Of a DNA stretch of 64,000 nt, positions 8,592 to 18,900 are shown piece after piece. Positions within the stretch are counted from its first letter, which is position 1. Each line of letters starts with the position of its first letter. Source of the DNA: VAZQ01 sp963841105 (GTDB lineage: Bacteria > Pseudomonadota > Alphaproteobacteria > Rhizobiales > Xanthobacteraceae); NCBI GenBank assembly GCA_963841105.1, contig CAWJCB010000028.1, positions 248,001-312,000 of the forward strand, in the 5' to 3' direction. A program made the position numbers and the translations under genes. Below the pieces are notes generated by a model. That model was not told the origin of the DNA, ran no database searches, and saw nothing but the letters and a program-made list of their open reading frames with translations.

Positions 8592-9470
8592 ATGAACTGG
8601 ATCTCCAATGTCGTGCGGCCGAAGATTCGCAACTATTTCGCGCGGCGCGACACCCCGGAAAATCTCTGGATCAAATGCCCCGAAACCGGACAGCTCGTCT
8701 TCTACAAGGACGTGGAGGCGAATCAGTTCGTCATTCCCGGATCCAATTACCACATGCGCATGAGCGCCATGGCCCGCCTGCGATCGATGTTCGACAACCA
8801 GACCTGGTTCGACATCGCAGTGCCTGCGGTGCCGGTCGACCCGCTTAAATTTCGTGACGAGCGCCGCTACACGGATCGCCTCAAGGACGCACGCGGCAAG
8901 ACTGGAACCAGCGACGCCATCAAGCTCGGATTCGGCAAGCTCGAAGCGCTGCCGGTCGTCATCGCCGTCCAGGACTTCGACTTCATGGGTGGGTCGTTGG
9001 GAATGGCGGCCGGCGAGGCCGTCATCAAGGGCCTGGAAACGGCAGTCGACAAGGGAACGCCGTTCATCATGTTTGCTGCCTCGGGCGGAGCGCGGATGCA
9101 GGAAGGAATTCTGTCGCTGATGCAGCTTCCTCGTACGACGGTCGCGGTGCAAATTCTCAGGGAGGCGCGAAAGCCCTACATCGTTGTACTCACCAATCCA
9201 ACCACCGGCGGCGTCACAGCCTCTTATGCCATGCTCGGCGACGTTCATATCGCAGAGCCTGGTGCGCTCATCGGCTTTGCCGGGCCGCGCGTGATCGAGC
9301 AGACCATTCGCGAGAAGCTGCCCGATGGCTTTCAGCGCGCTGAATATTTGAAGGCGCACGGCATGGTGGACATGGTGGTCCATCGCCACGCACTACGGCC
9401 AACAATTGCGAATCTCTGCCGGCTCCTGACCAAATCGCCGGTTCCAGCGCCAGTCGCGAATGACCAGTAA
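8592..9470 (+). CDS. accD: Acetyl-CoA carboxylase carboxyltransferase subunit beta
   Basis: AccD forms half of the carboxyltransferase that makes malonyl-CoA for fatty acid synthesis. The 292-residue protein contains the crotonase-like signature 'GGSLGMAAGEA' and 'FAASGGARMQEG'. In Escherichia coli AccD an N-terminal zinc finger uses four cysteines; here only one remains ('WIKCPETGQLV') and the rest are replaced, so the finger is probably lost. From memory, relatives in this order show the same change, so it is likely lineage-wide and not damage. Confidence 0.95.
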   Translation: MNWISNVVRPKIRNYFARRDTPENLWIKCPETGQLVFYKDVEANQFVIPGSNYHMRMSAMARLRSMFDNQTWFDIAVPAVPVDPLKFRDERRYTDRLKDARGKTGTSDAIKLGFGKLEALPVVIAVQDFDFMGGSLGMAAGEAVIKGLETAVDKGTPFIMFAASGGARMQEGILSLMQLPRTTVAVQILREARKPYIVVLTNPTTGGVTASYAMLGDVHIAEPGALIGFAGPRVIEQTIREKLPDGFQRAEYLKAHGMVDMVVHRHALRPTIANLCRLLTKSPVPAPVANDQ

Positions 9471-9482
9471 AGCAACTTCTTG

Positions 9483-9571
9483 CCGTCATGGCCGTGCTTG
9501 TCACGGCCATCCACGTCTTTCTTCCGCGGAAGACAAGTCGTGGATGACCGGAACAAGTCCGGTCATGACGG
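9483..9571. repeat. Clover-like palindromic intergenic repeat between accD and folC
   Basis: The 89-base element has outer arms CCGTCATG (9483-9490) and CATGACGG (9564-9571), a hairpin GGCCGTG-CTTGT-CACGGCC, inner arms ATCCACG/CGTGGAT enclosing CTTCCGCGGAAG, and a last hairpin ACCGGA-ACAAG-TCCGGT. The fold repeats that of the 5432-5546 element. It fills nearly the whole accD-folC gap and could act as a transcription attenuator or mRNA stabiliser; that role is inferred. Confidence 0.8.
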
Positions 9572-9577
9572 AGAGTT

Positions 9578-10921
9578 GTGCGTCGACTTGAACGAGTCAA
9601 CTTGTCCTCCGTCGATCCCATTGTTGGACGACTGACTGCGTTGCATCCGAAGCGGATCGACCTTTCTCTCGATCGCATGCGGCGCCTTCTCGATGCGCTG
9701 GGGCATCCGGAGCGCTCCTTGCCGCCCGCTATCCACGTCGCCGGAACGAACGGAAAGGGTTCTACCATCGCGTTCATGCGCGCGATTCTCGAGGCTGGCG
9801 GCCTGCGCGTTCACGTCTATACCTCCCCACATCTGGTCCGCTTCAACGAGCGATTCAGGCTTGGCAGGAAGGGCGGCGGAGCTCTGGTGTCCGATGACGA
9901 GCTCGCGGCCGTTCTCGCAGAATGCGAACGCGCGAACGCCGGTGCGCCGATCACCTTGTTCGAGATCACCACGGCGGCCGCGCTGGTCCTGTTTGCCCGC
10001 TACCCCGCCGACGTGCTGCTCCTGGAAGTCGGATTGGGGGGGCGGCTCGATGCCACCAACGTCATTGATCATCCGCTCGCCGCCGTTATCACGCCCGTCT
10101 CTTTTGATCATGCCGAGCATCTCGGCGAGACCCTGGCTGCGATTGCCGCCGAAAAGGCGGGCATTCTCAAGAGCGGGGCGGCTGCGATAGTCGCTGCGCA
10201 ACCGCGCGATGCCTTGGCGGTCATCGAGCGGCATGCTGCGCGCCTCAAGGTGGCAATCAAGGTCGCTGGAGAAGATTGGACGGCGACGGAGGAGCGCGGC
10301 CGCCTCGTCTATCAGGACGATGCAGGGCTGCTCGATCTGCCGGCGCCGAAGCTTTATGGCCGGCATCAATTTGAGAACGCGGGTGTGGCGATTGCGACTT
10401 TGCGCAGCCTTGGCGGCATCGAGGTCTCAGCGGGCGCGTTCGAGACTGGAATAGTCGCTGCCGAGTGGCCGGCACGCATGCAGCGTCTCTCCCGGGGGCG
10501 GCTCGCAACCCTCTTGCCATTGGGTGCCGAGCTTTGGCTCGACGGCGGCCACAACTCCGATGGCGGCCGTGCCATCGCCAATGCGCTCGCGGACTTGGAG
10601 GATCGCGTTTCTCGACCACTGATCCTTGTGGTTGGCATGCTGGCCACAAAGGACTGTGCGGGTTTCCTGAGGAACTTTGCCGGCCTTGCACAGCGCATCG
10701 TCGCGGTGCCGGTCCCGCATCAGGAGCGGAGCCTGGCACCGGACGAGATTGCCGATGCCGCCCGGTCCGTCGGTATCCCGGCCAAGAGCAGCCCCGATAT
10801 CGCCTCCGCGCTTGTTGCCGTCACCAGCTTCAATCTGCACCCCGCACCGCGCACCCTGATCACTGGCTCGCTTTATCTCGCGGGCGAAGTCCTCGCCGCG
10901 AACGGCACGCCGCCGGACTAA
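9578..10921 (+). CDS. folC: Bifunctional folylpolyglutamate/dihydrofolate synthase
   Basis: FolC adds glutamate to dihydropteroate and folates. The 447-residue protein has the Mur-ligase-type P-loop 'HVAGTNGKGST' near residue 50 and 'LLEVGLGGRLDATNV', which is diagnostic for FolC. The start used is GTG at 9578, just after the palindromic repeat. A CTG or TTG slightly downstream cannot be excluded. It converges with the DNA ligase gene, the two stops overlapping by four bases at 10918-10921. Confidence 0.94.
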   Translation: MRRLERVNLSSVDPIVGRLTALHPKRIDLSLDRMRRLLDALGHPERSLPPAIHVAGTNGKGSTIAFMRAILEAGGLRVHVYTSPHLVRFNERFRLGRKGGGALVSDDELAAVLAECERANAGAPITLFEITTAAALVLFARYPADVLLLEVGLGGRLDATNVIDHPLAAVITPVSFDHAEHLGETLAAIAAEKAGILKSGAAAIVAAQPRDALAVIERHAARLKVAIKVAGEDWTATEERGRLVYQDDAGLLDLPAPKLYGRHQFENAGVAIATLRSLGGIEVSAGAFETGIVAAEWPARMQRLSRGRLATLLPLGAELWLDGGHNSDGGRAIANALADLEDRVSRPLILVVGMLATKDCAGFLRNFAGLAQRIVAVPVPHQERSLAPDEIADAARSVGIPAKSSPDIASALVAVTSFNLHPAPRTLITGSLYLAGEVLAANGTPPD

Positions 10922-11949
10922 ATCAAGAGCCGCATCAGGTCGGCTTTTTTCTGCTTTACCTGATCCATGGTGCATTGGCGTGGGGATTTGTCCGGCCGCC
11001 AGCGCAGCAGCCTGGTTCCGTGCCGAAACCGCTCGCCGCTGAAATGATCATAGCAGACCTCGACCACAAGCTCAGGCCGGAGCGGCTGCCATTCGCCGGA
11101 ACGCTTTGTCAACCAGCGGCTCGGGCCGCCGGGGGCATTCCCTGTGAAGCCAGGCCGGGCGATCAGGCTCTTCAATTTCCTGGTGAGTGCCGGCTTCTCT
11201 GTGCGCTTTATGGTCGACGTGAAACCTACATGATGGAGGAGACCATCATCGTCGAAGAGCCCGAGCAGGAGCGAACCCACGACTGGCTTGCCCTCGTTGT
11301 AACGAAAACCCCCGACGACGCAGTCGGCGCTGCGATAGTTCTTGATCTTTTGCATGCCGGTGCGATCGCCGGAACGATAGGCAAGATCGAGCCGCTTGGC
11401 GATGATGCCGTCGAGGGTGGCGCCGCCACGCGCCAGCCAGTTTCTCGCTTCCGTGAGCTTCGTCGTTGCCGGCGAGAGGCGAATTCGCGCGGCATTGCGA
11501 AAGTACCTGGCAGCAAACTTCTCAAGTTTTTGCCGGCGCATCTGCAAGGGCATCCCGGTCAGGGATGTCCCCTCGGCAGCCAGCAAAAGATCGAAAGCGA
11601 TGAAGAGGGCGGGAGTTTCCCGGGCGAGCTTGTCGATGCGCGTTTGCGCCGGATGGATGCGCTGGAGCAGATCATCGAATGAGAAACTGGCGCCGACAGG
11701 GACTACGATCTCGCCATCCAGCACGAGCTTTTGCGCTTTCAGGCGAAGAATGTCCTCGACCAGCTCGGGAAAATACCGCGTCAGCGTCTGACCCGCTTTC
11801 GACTGCAGCTCAACCTGGTGCGCATCGCGGAAGACGAGGCAGCGGAAGCCATCCCATTTTGGCTCGTACTGCCAGTTCTCGCCAATCGGAATGTCTGCAA
11901 CCGACAACGCCTCCATGGGCGGAAAAGGAGGATGCAGCGGAAGTGACAT
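10918..11949 (-). CDS. ATP-dependent DNA ligase, LigC type
   Basis: The 343-residue protein has the nucleotidyl-transferase motif 'EPKWDGFR' with the AMP-accepting Lys31, then 'LVLDGEIVV' (motif III), 'FIAFDLLL' (IIIa) and 'EGIIAKR'-like 'LDGIIAKRLDL' (IV), followed by a C-terminal OB-fold region. The length fits the stand-alone LigC-type ligases that accompany bacterial end-joining systems, although no Ku or polymerase/primase gene is in this window. It is a single gene convergent with folC and separated from trxA by 115 bases. Confidence 0.88.
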   Translation of the reverse strand: MSLPLHPPFPPMEALSVADIPIGENWQYEPKWDGFRCLVFRDAHQVELQSKAGQTLTRYFPELVEDILRLKAQKLVLDGEIVVPVGASFSFDDLLQRIHPAQTRIDKLARETPALFIAFDLLLAAEGTSLTGMPLQMRRQKLEKFAARYFRNAARIRLSPATTKLTEARNWLARGGATLDGIIAKRLDLAYRSGDRTGMQKIKNYRSADCVVGGFRYNEGKPVVGSLLLGLFDDDGLLHHVGFTSTIKRTEKPALTRKLKSLIARPGFTGNAPGGPSRWLTKRSGEWQPLRPELVVEVCYDHFSGERFRHGTRLLRWRPDKSPRQCTMDQVKQKKADLMRLLI

Positions 11950-12064
11950 GCTCAGCGGCGAAGCAATTCAACGCGAAAAGGCTGCGACCCGTTGCAGCCG
12001 TTGAAAACTGTCAGACGCGGATAATTTGCGCCGCAAGTTGCCGGAACCAAGACGTGCCGAGATA

Positions 12065-12385
12065 TCACACGGCTGTCGTGATCCACTGCTCCAGCTTTTG
12101 CTTCGGCGCGGCGCCGATCTGGCGCGAGGCCATTTGTCCGTCCTTGAAAAGCATCAGCGTGGGAATCGATTGGATGCCGTACTTGGCCGCGGTTTGCGGA
12201 TTCTCATCGACATTCATCTTGACGATTTTCACCCGGTCGCCGAGCGACCCGGCGATCTCCTCCAGGGCGGGCGCAATCATCCGGCATGGGCCACACCATT
12301 CAGCCCAAAAATCCACCACGACCGGGCCGGCCGATTTCAAGACTTCAGAGTCGAATGTGCTGTCAGAAACCTTGCCAACGGCCAT
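12065..12385 (-). CDS. trxA: Thioredoxin
   Basis: This 106-residue cytoplasmic disulfide reductase has the active site 'WCGPC' followed by 'RMIAPALEEIA', and the cis-proline segment 'IQSIPTLMLFKDG'. It lies just downstream of addA, the usual place for trxA in alphaproteobacteria, and is transcribed in the same direction with a 66-base gap. Confidence 0.96.
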   Translation of the reverse strand: MAVGKVSDSTFDSEVLKSAGPVVVDFWAEWCGPCRMIAPALEEIAGSLGDRVKIVKMNVDENPQTAAKYGIQSIPTLMLFKDGQMASRQIGAAPKQKLEQWITTAV

Positions 12386-12451
12386 CGGAATTCCCTCGTG
12401 ATACGTAGAGGCGGAAAGTAGGAATGGGCCGGCGAAGCGTCAAGCCGTTAT

Positions 12452-15400
12452 TCACGCGCAAATGAGGCGGGCAAGCGAGGCATCCATCATCGCAGCAGGA
12501 ATCTCCATGAGCTCGGGCATTTCCGTCCACACGAGGGCGCCGCGAACAACCTTCCCCGGATAGAGCTCCCGCAATACACGCCGATAGAGCGCAAGCTGGC
12601 AGATATAGGCCGGCGGAACATCGCCGAGGCGGCGCGGAGCCGGGCAGTTGGTCTTGTAATCTGCGATCAGCACGGCCTCGGGCGTGACGGCGATGCGGTC
12701 GATCTGGCCAGAGACAGCTATCAATCGACCGTCCTGGCGGAAGCGTCCGACAATTGGAAGCTCGGCGCGGCTTCCCGGCAGGAAAAGCTGCGAGAATCGC
12801 GCATCTTCAAGTATCGAACGGATCTGCTCGATCATGCCCTCGCGTTCCTGGGCCGAGAATTCCTTTGCCCTGCGCCCGAGATAGCCTTGAGCGGCCTCGG
12901 CGCGTGCATTGACGGCGATGTCGGGCAGGACCTGAAGAAAACGGTGCATCAGCGCCCCCCGCAACATCGCCTTCCGGCGTTCAGATATGCCGCCCCGGGA
13001 CGCGGGATGGATTGATGTGGTCTCGTCGTGAGCGCGCGAAGGCGAGAGCGACAACGCAGGAAGAGAACCGCCTGGCGCCGGCTCATCGAGCCATGGCGGT
13101 ATCGTTTCGGCGGGGGCACTCTCCTGTGCGGCGGCGGAGCGCGTTGGACCGGCGTTGGGCGGAACTGCGCAGTAGCGCCAAATCTTTCCGTCGCCGTCTT
13201 CGGCCGGGTGCTCGGTCGCGAGCGGGACCAGGACGCGCGTCACCAGATCCCACCAGCATCCGTCCGGGCGTTTGCGGCCTCCTTCCGCGCCGCAGACGAT
13301 CAGGCGATCGATGGCGCGCGTCATTGCGACATAAAGAAGCCGCCGGTGCTCGTCCTCGTTCTCGCCTCGCAGCCGGTCTCGCGCGGCGCGAACCGCCACA
13401 ACGTCGTGCGCCTTCTTGCCGGGCCAAACGAAATGCGGCGGGCTATCAGCTGCGCCTTGCGGAGCGAGAGCAAGGAGCCGTGCCTGTCGTTGCGGCGGGC
13501 CCGCCGGCGGCGTCGTCGTGTCGGCGAGAATGACAATCGGCGCTTCGAGCCCTTTGGCCCCGTGCACAGTCATCACGCGCACCTCGTCGCGTGAAATCTC
13601 CATGTCGCGCTTGACTTCGGTCTGCGCCGCCCGCAGCCAGGCGATGAAGCCCTGCAGCGAGGCCGTCTGGTGCCGTTCATAATCCAGCGCGAGATTGAGA
13701 AACTCCTGCAGCGGGTCGTCTGCTTCATGCCCCAGGCGCGCGAGAAATCGCATACGGCCGCGTTCCACGCCCAGGACGCGCGCATAGAATGCGAACGGCA
13801 TCTCGCTGCGTGCAAATTGCGCGAGACGGTCGAGCTTGTCCGCGGCGGCGGAAAAGCGCGGCTCCGCCTGCGCTTTCATCCGCAGGGCCGCTCGCAGGGA
13901 CCCCTTGCGTCCCCAGGCGACTGCAAACAGGTCGTCCTCGCTCAGCTCGAACAGCGGGCTTTTGAGCACCGACGCCAGCGCAAGATCGTCCTCCGGCAGC
14001 AGCAGCGCGTCAGCAAGCGCCACCAAATCCATCACGGCGATATGCTCGGTGAGCAACAGACGGTCGGCGCCGGCGACGGGGAGTTGCAGCTCCTTCAAGG
14101 CGCGGATGATTGCCTCGAACAAAGGCCCGCGCTGGCGCACCAGCACGAGCACATCGCCGGCACGGGCCCCCTCTTCCGTCAGGCGCTGGATGCTGCCGGC
14201 GATCTTGGCGGCGAGCCGGACCTGCGGGCTGGATTCGCTGAGCGTATCGAATGGCGCATCCCACGCCTCGATCTCGCGCTTTGCCTCGGGCTTGATCGTG
14301 TCCCAGATCTCGACCAGCCCGGGACCTGCGCCAGCCAGAGCGATGTGCGGAGGGATTCCGTCCGTCTCGCTGGTGACGCTGGCCCGCATCTCTGGAGCCT
14401 CGAAGACCTTGTCAACGGCCGCGAGCACGTTCGGTCCGGATCGGAAAGAGTGCTCGAAGCGGCAGTAAGCCAGAGACAATCCGCTCGCCAGGTGGGCGCG
14501 CCGGAAGTGCGCAAGCATGTCGGCAAAGGCGCGCGGAGCCGCGTTCTGAAAAGAAAAAATTGATTGCTTCTCGTCTCCCACGGCGAAGATTGTCCGATGG
14601 ACCTCGCGTGCGCTCCTGCCCACAAAAAACTCGGCGGTCAGTCGCCGGATGATCTCCCATTGCTTGGCGCTGGTGTCCTGCGCCTCGTCGACAAGGAGAT
14701 GATCGATCCCCTGGTCGAGCTTGTAATGCACCCATGCAGCGCCAGGCTCGTCAAGGAGCACGAGGGATTTGTCGATCAGATCGTCATAGTCCAGAAGACC
14801 GCGCCGGTCCTTCGCGTGCTGATACCGCGAGATGACCGCATCGGCGATTGTGAGGAGGGCGGCGGTGCGATCGCGGCACACGGCGGCCTTGCGAAGCTCG
14901 ACGAGCGGCACGAGACGCGTTTGCTCCGCAGCCAGGGTTTCGGCGAGCTCCGGCTCATCCCGTTGCAGCGCGGCGGTTACGAGTTGCTCGCGCGGCTCAA
15001 AATCGGCCGTGAAAAAAACCGCGACATAGAGAGCCGCCCGGTCGAAGTCGGGGGCCGCCAGCGCCGTCGTGAGCCTTCCCGACTGTTTTAGATCATTCGC
15101 CGAGCCCTGCCGGAGCCTGGCCGCGATCGCCGCCCATTGCCAGGACGGCAACAGCGGCCCCTCGGTCATCTCAGTCTGTATCCGGTCGACGGTATCTTGC
15201 GGCGAAATGCCGAGCTTGCCGCACAGGGAAGCGATGGCCGCCGCGACGTCGCCGGCATGACCGATCCAGGCGCGCACCAGATCGCGCTTGCGGATCGCCT
15301 CGGCAACCACCTCCTTGAAGGTGCGATCGGCAACAGCCGAGATCGCGGTCGTAAGCGCGCAGCCGAGTGCGGCCTGCGGGGCCTGCGCTGCGTCCAGCAA

Positions 15401-15922
15401 AACCTCCAGGCTTTTCTCGGCCAGCAGCTGCGCTTGCTCCGCGTCCTCGATCACATCAAAGCGCGCGGCGACATTGGCCTCGAAAGGAAAGTGGTGCAGC
15501 AGCCGCGTGCAAAAAGCATGGATGGTCTGGACCTTCAGTCCGCCCGGCGTCTCCAGCGCCAGAGCGAACAATCGCCGGGCGCGCGCGCGACGCGCGGCGT
15601 CGGGCACGAGACCAGAAATCCGGTGAATGGCGGCATTGAGTGCTGCGTCATCCAGCGACGTCCACCGGCGCAACTCATCGAACACGCGGTTTGCCATATT
15701 CGCGGCCGCCGCTTTGGTGAAGGTGATGCAGAGAATTTTCGCCGGATCGACCCCATCAAGCAGCAGGCGGATGACCCGCTGCGCGAGCACATGGGTTTTG
15801 CCGGACCCGGCGTTGGCGGACACCCATGCCGAGCTCGCTGGGTCCGACGCCTCCCTCTGAACGCGCCGGATGGGCTCCGGGATGGCCGCGAAGCCACGGT
15901 CAGGCTTGGTCGCTATGTTCAT
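12452..15922 (-). CDS. addA: Double-strand break repair helicase AddA
   Basis: AddA is the helicase-nuclease subunit of the AddAB complex that resects DNA ends for recombination. The protein (about 1156 residues) has the UvrD-type Walker A 'ANAGSGKTHVLAQRV' near residue 38, 'LLVDEAQDTS' (motif II) and 'VHGAKGLEAPIVILADT' (motif V), and a RecB-type nuclease motif 'VLIADYKTN' near the C-terminus. The ATG at 15922 is chosen over one 15 codons upstream because it overlaps the addB stop by four bases (ATGA), giving translational coupling. Confidence 0.95.
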   Translation of the reverse strand: MNIATKPDRGFAAIPEPIRRVQREASDPASSAWVSANAGSGKTHVLAQRVIRLLLDGVDPAKILCITFTKAAAANMANRVFDELRRWTSLDDAALNAAIHRISGLVPDAARRARARRLFALALETPGGLKVQTIHAFCTRLLHHFPFEANVAARFDVIEDAEQAQLLAEKSLEVLLDAAQAPQAALGCALTTAISAVADRTFKEVVAEAIRKRDLVRAWIGHAGDVAAAIASLCGKLGISPQDTVDRIQTEMTEGPLLPSWQWAAIAARLRQGSANDLKQSGRLTTALAAPDFDRAALYVAVFFTADFEPREQLVTAALQRDEPELAETLAAEQTRLVPLVELRKAAVCRDRTAALLTIADAVISRYQHAKDRRGLLDYDDLIDKSLVLLDEPGAAWVHYKLDQGIDHLLVDEAQDTSAKQWEIIRRLTAEFFVGRSAREVHRTIFAVGDEKQSIFSFQNAAPRAFADMLAHFRRAHLASGLSLAYCRFEHSFRSGPNVLAAVDKVFEAPEMRASVTSETDGIPPHIALAGAGPGLVEIWDTIKPEAKREIEAWDAPFDTLSESSPQVRLAAKIAGSIQRLTEEGARAGDVLVLVRQRGPLFEAIIRALKELQLPVAGADRLLLTEHIAVMDLVALADALLLPEDDLALASVLKSPLFELSEDDLFAVAWGRKGSLRAALRMKAQAEPRFSAAADKLDRLAQFARSEMPFAFYARVLGVERGRMRFLARLGHEADDPLQEFLNLALDYERHQTASLQGFIAWLRAAQTEVKRDMEISRDEVRVMTVHGAKGLEAPIVILADTTTPPAGPPQRQARLLALAPQGAADSPPHFVWPGKKAHDVVAVRAARDRLRGENEDEHRRLLYVAMTRAIDRLIVCGAEGGRKRPDGCWWDLVTRVLVPLATEHPAEDGDGKIWRYCAVPPNAGPTRSAAAQESAPAETIPPWLDEPAPGGSLPALSLSPSRAHDETTSIHPASRGGISERRKAMLRGALMHRFLQVLPDIAVNARAEAAQGYLGRRAKEFSAQEREGMIEQIRSILEDARFSQLFLPGSRAELPIVGRFRQDGRLIAVSGQIDRIAVTPEAVLIADYKTNCPAPRRLGDVPPAYICQLALYRRVLRELYPGKVVRGALVWTEMPELMEIPAAMMDASLARLICA

Positions 15923-18900
15923 TCTGGCGCGCTCGCCTCGGCCTCGTCCTCTGAGCCGACGGACCATTCCATGACGCGCGCAAGGTGGTCATAGCTGCCG
16001 TAGCGGCTCTTCCACATCGACAACGCCAGGGGCAGATAGGGCTGCTCCTCGCTCTCGAATCGTTGCGCGACGATCGTCAGCTTCGCGAGCGCCAGGTTGG
16101 CGTGAAAGTGCGCGTCGCCATTCTTGAAGTTGATCGACCGGGCCTCGCCGCCAGGCTCGCCGCCCTTGAGCGAGACATAGACAATCTCGGCCAAGGATGC
16201 TCCGGCGGCACAATCGGGAAAACCACCCTTTTGCAGGATCGCGGCTTCAAGCGTGAGCTGGGGTGACACTCCAATCTGCACCTGCTTGTCCGTGGGCACC
16301 TGGCCGGTCTTGTAGTCAAGAATGGCGTAGGCTCCTCCGGCGAGTTGCTCGATGCGGTCGGCGCGCGCGCGCAAGGTAAAGACGCGCTCGCCGAGCGGAA
16401 TCTCGACCTTGCCGTCCACCTCAGCCTTGATCGCGCGAATATTGCCGCGCCGTTGCGCCTCCCAGGCAGCAAACCAGCCGGCGATGCGCAAAAAGCGTGG
16501 CCACCAGAAAGCGCGCGCCTCGGGATAATCCTCCAGCGCCGCGAAATGCCGCGCTCCGATCTCGATCAGCGCGCCAGCAGGATCGGCCGGCAGACCCCCC
16601 GCAAACGTTCTGGTGAACTCGTTCAGTGCGGCATGGATGATGACGCCGCGATCTGCCGCCCCGGGTGGAGCATCGACGAGCTCGAGCGGCCGCACGCGCA
16701 GGATATGCTTGGCATATATGGAATAAGGATCGCGCAGCCAATTTTCGACATCGGTGACGGAAAGGCTGGCCGGCCGTGCCGCGCGCGGCGGCTTGGGAGC
16801 CGGGCGGGCGATGCGCTTGGCGGCGGCTGGCCGATCCAGGGCGCGCGCCCAGGCGAGGTACCTTGTGCCACGTGCACGTACCTGGTCCCATGCTGCCCCG
16901 CCGGCGACCGCGGCGAGCCTTTGCACGAACCGGGACGGCACCGTGGGCGCGCCTCCCAGTCGCGCCGGATAGGCGAGCACGACTTCGGGCGCGCCCAGCG
17001 CCTGGGCGAAATCATGCGCGGAAAGCGATATCCGCCGCTCCGGCAGATCGAGCCCAAGCGCATGGCGCATGGGACGGCTCAGCCACGGATCAGAGCGCGG
17101 TGTCGGCGGCCAGACGCCTTCGACCAGCCCTGCGAGCACGACGCGATCGGCGCTTTGCAGGCGCGCTTCCAGCGGGCCATAGATGTGCACGCGCACGCCC
17201 GGAAGCTGCGGCGGGCGCACAACACGATCGCCAATCGCCGTCGCGAAAATCTCGGGGTAAATCGCCGCAGGCAAGCCGAGGTCGGCATCGGGGGAGATGG
17301 ATGCAATCTCGTCAAATGCTTCCAGGAGCTTCACACCATCATGCCCGCGAAACGCGGTGGGCTCACCGTGCTCTGACGCACTCAAGGCGGCGACAACCTC
17401 CTGGTGTCGGGCTGCAAGCGCGCGCAATGGCAGCGCCTGCGCTGCGAGCGTCTCCAGAGGCTTCAAGGCAGCGCTGAGTTGACCAATCAACTCGGCGGCG
17501 CAGTCGAGCTCGGCGCCGGTCAACGCCGTGCGCGGATCGGAAGGGTGAAGTGCAGACGCTTCCTTGCGCCAAAATTTTTCGCGCTCTGCGCGAAGGGTTG
17601 CCAGCGCCTGCATCAACCCGGCCGATCCTGGTCGCGGGCGCGGGCCGCGCAGCGTTGCCATTTCCAAAGCTTCAACGCCCCGAGCAAAGCTGTTTTCGCT
17701 TGCACCGAGCCGGGCGAGCGGGTGTTTCAAGAGCGCGAGCAGCGGAACGGGCGCAAGGCCGCCAAGCGCTGTTTGGGCAGCGAGAGACGCGAAGCGCCCT
17801 GCCCCGGTTTGGATCAGCGCTTCTCCGCCGGAATCGTCGGCATGCAGGTCCCAGCGTCCGAGCGCCGCAAGGACGCGCCGGGCGAGCGCCCGGTCGGGCG
17901 TGATCAAGGCCGCGGTCTTGCACTGCGCAACTGCCTCGCGCAACGCCACCGCTATGGCGAGCGCTTCCTCCTCGGCATTTGCTGCCTCGATGAGGGACAT
18001 CGATTCGATCGCGGCATGCAGGGGAAAATCGGCCTGGGTCAGTTGCTGCCATCGTTCGGTCGCCGCTGCCGGCCGCAGCGCTTCCGAGACATACACTTCG
18101 CGCGGGTGCCTGCCGCCGCTTCCAAGACGAGCCACACCGGCGCGCCCGATGCCCATCCGGCGCAGCAAAGCCTGCATTGCGAACTGCGGATGACCTACAA
18201 GAGGCGACACAGCTGGCCCTCCGCGTTCACTGTCTCCGGCAAGCAGGTTCCAGGATTCCTCGTCGAGATCGAGGTCGAGGCCGGGCAGCACCACGGCGCC
18301 ATGGGGGAGCCTGGCGATGGTTGTCATCAACTCGGCCGTGGATGGCATGGAGCCTGTCGAGCCGGCGACGATCACCGGCGCGTCGGACTGCGCGCGCAAT
18401 CGGGAAGCCTCCGCCTTGAGCAAAGCGTCGCGTCTGGCCGTCGCTTCCATCGCGCCATGTTGCGCCAGGATCTGCGGCCAGGCCTCCCGCGCGATCTTGA
18501 GGAACTGCAGCGTAAGTTGCCAGTAGCGGTCGAGATGCTCCGGCACGAGCGCATCGAGCCGTTTCCACTCAACTCCTCGCGTCGTCATGTCGTCGATGAG
18601 ACGCGCGAGGTCCTCCGCGAGTGCCAGGGCCGAGATCGGGTTGGTGGCGACCAGCGAGGCTTCGCTGTCAGCCGCGGGCGCAATGCCGCTTGCCCATTTG
18701 AGCACGAGTTGCGCGAGCAGCAGGCGGCGCTCAAGCTCGCCCAGCCCCGGCTGCAAGTCGAGACCGAGGGCGGCTGTCCCGTCACTCGCGTCCTCACTCG
18801 CGGCCTGCGCGAACGCGATCTCATCGTCGTCAACGTCACCGAGCGGAAGGATACGTGGAAGGATCGCTGCATCCCGCTCCAAAATGTCAAGAAAGGCATC

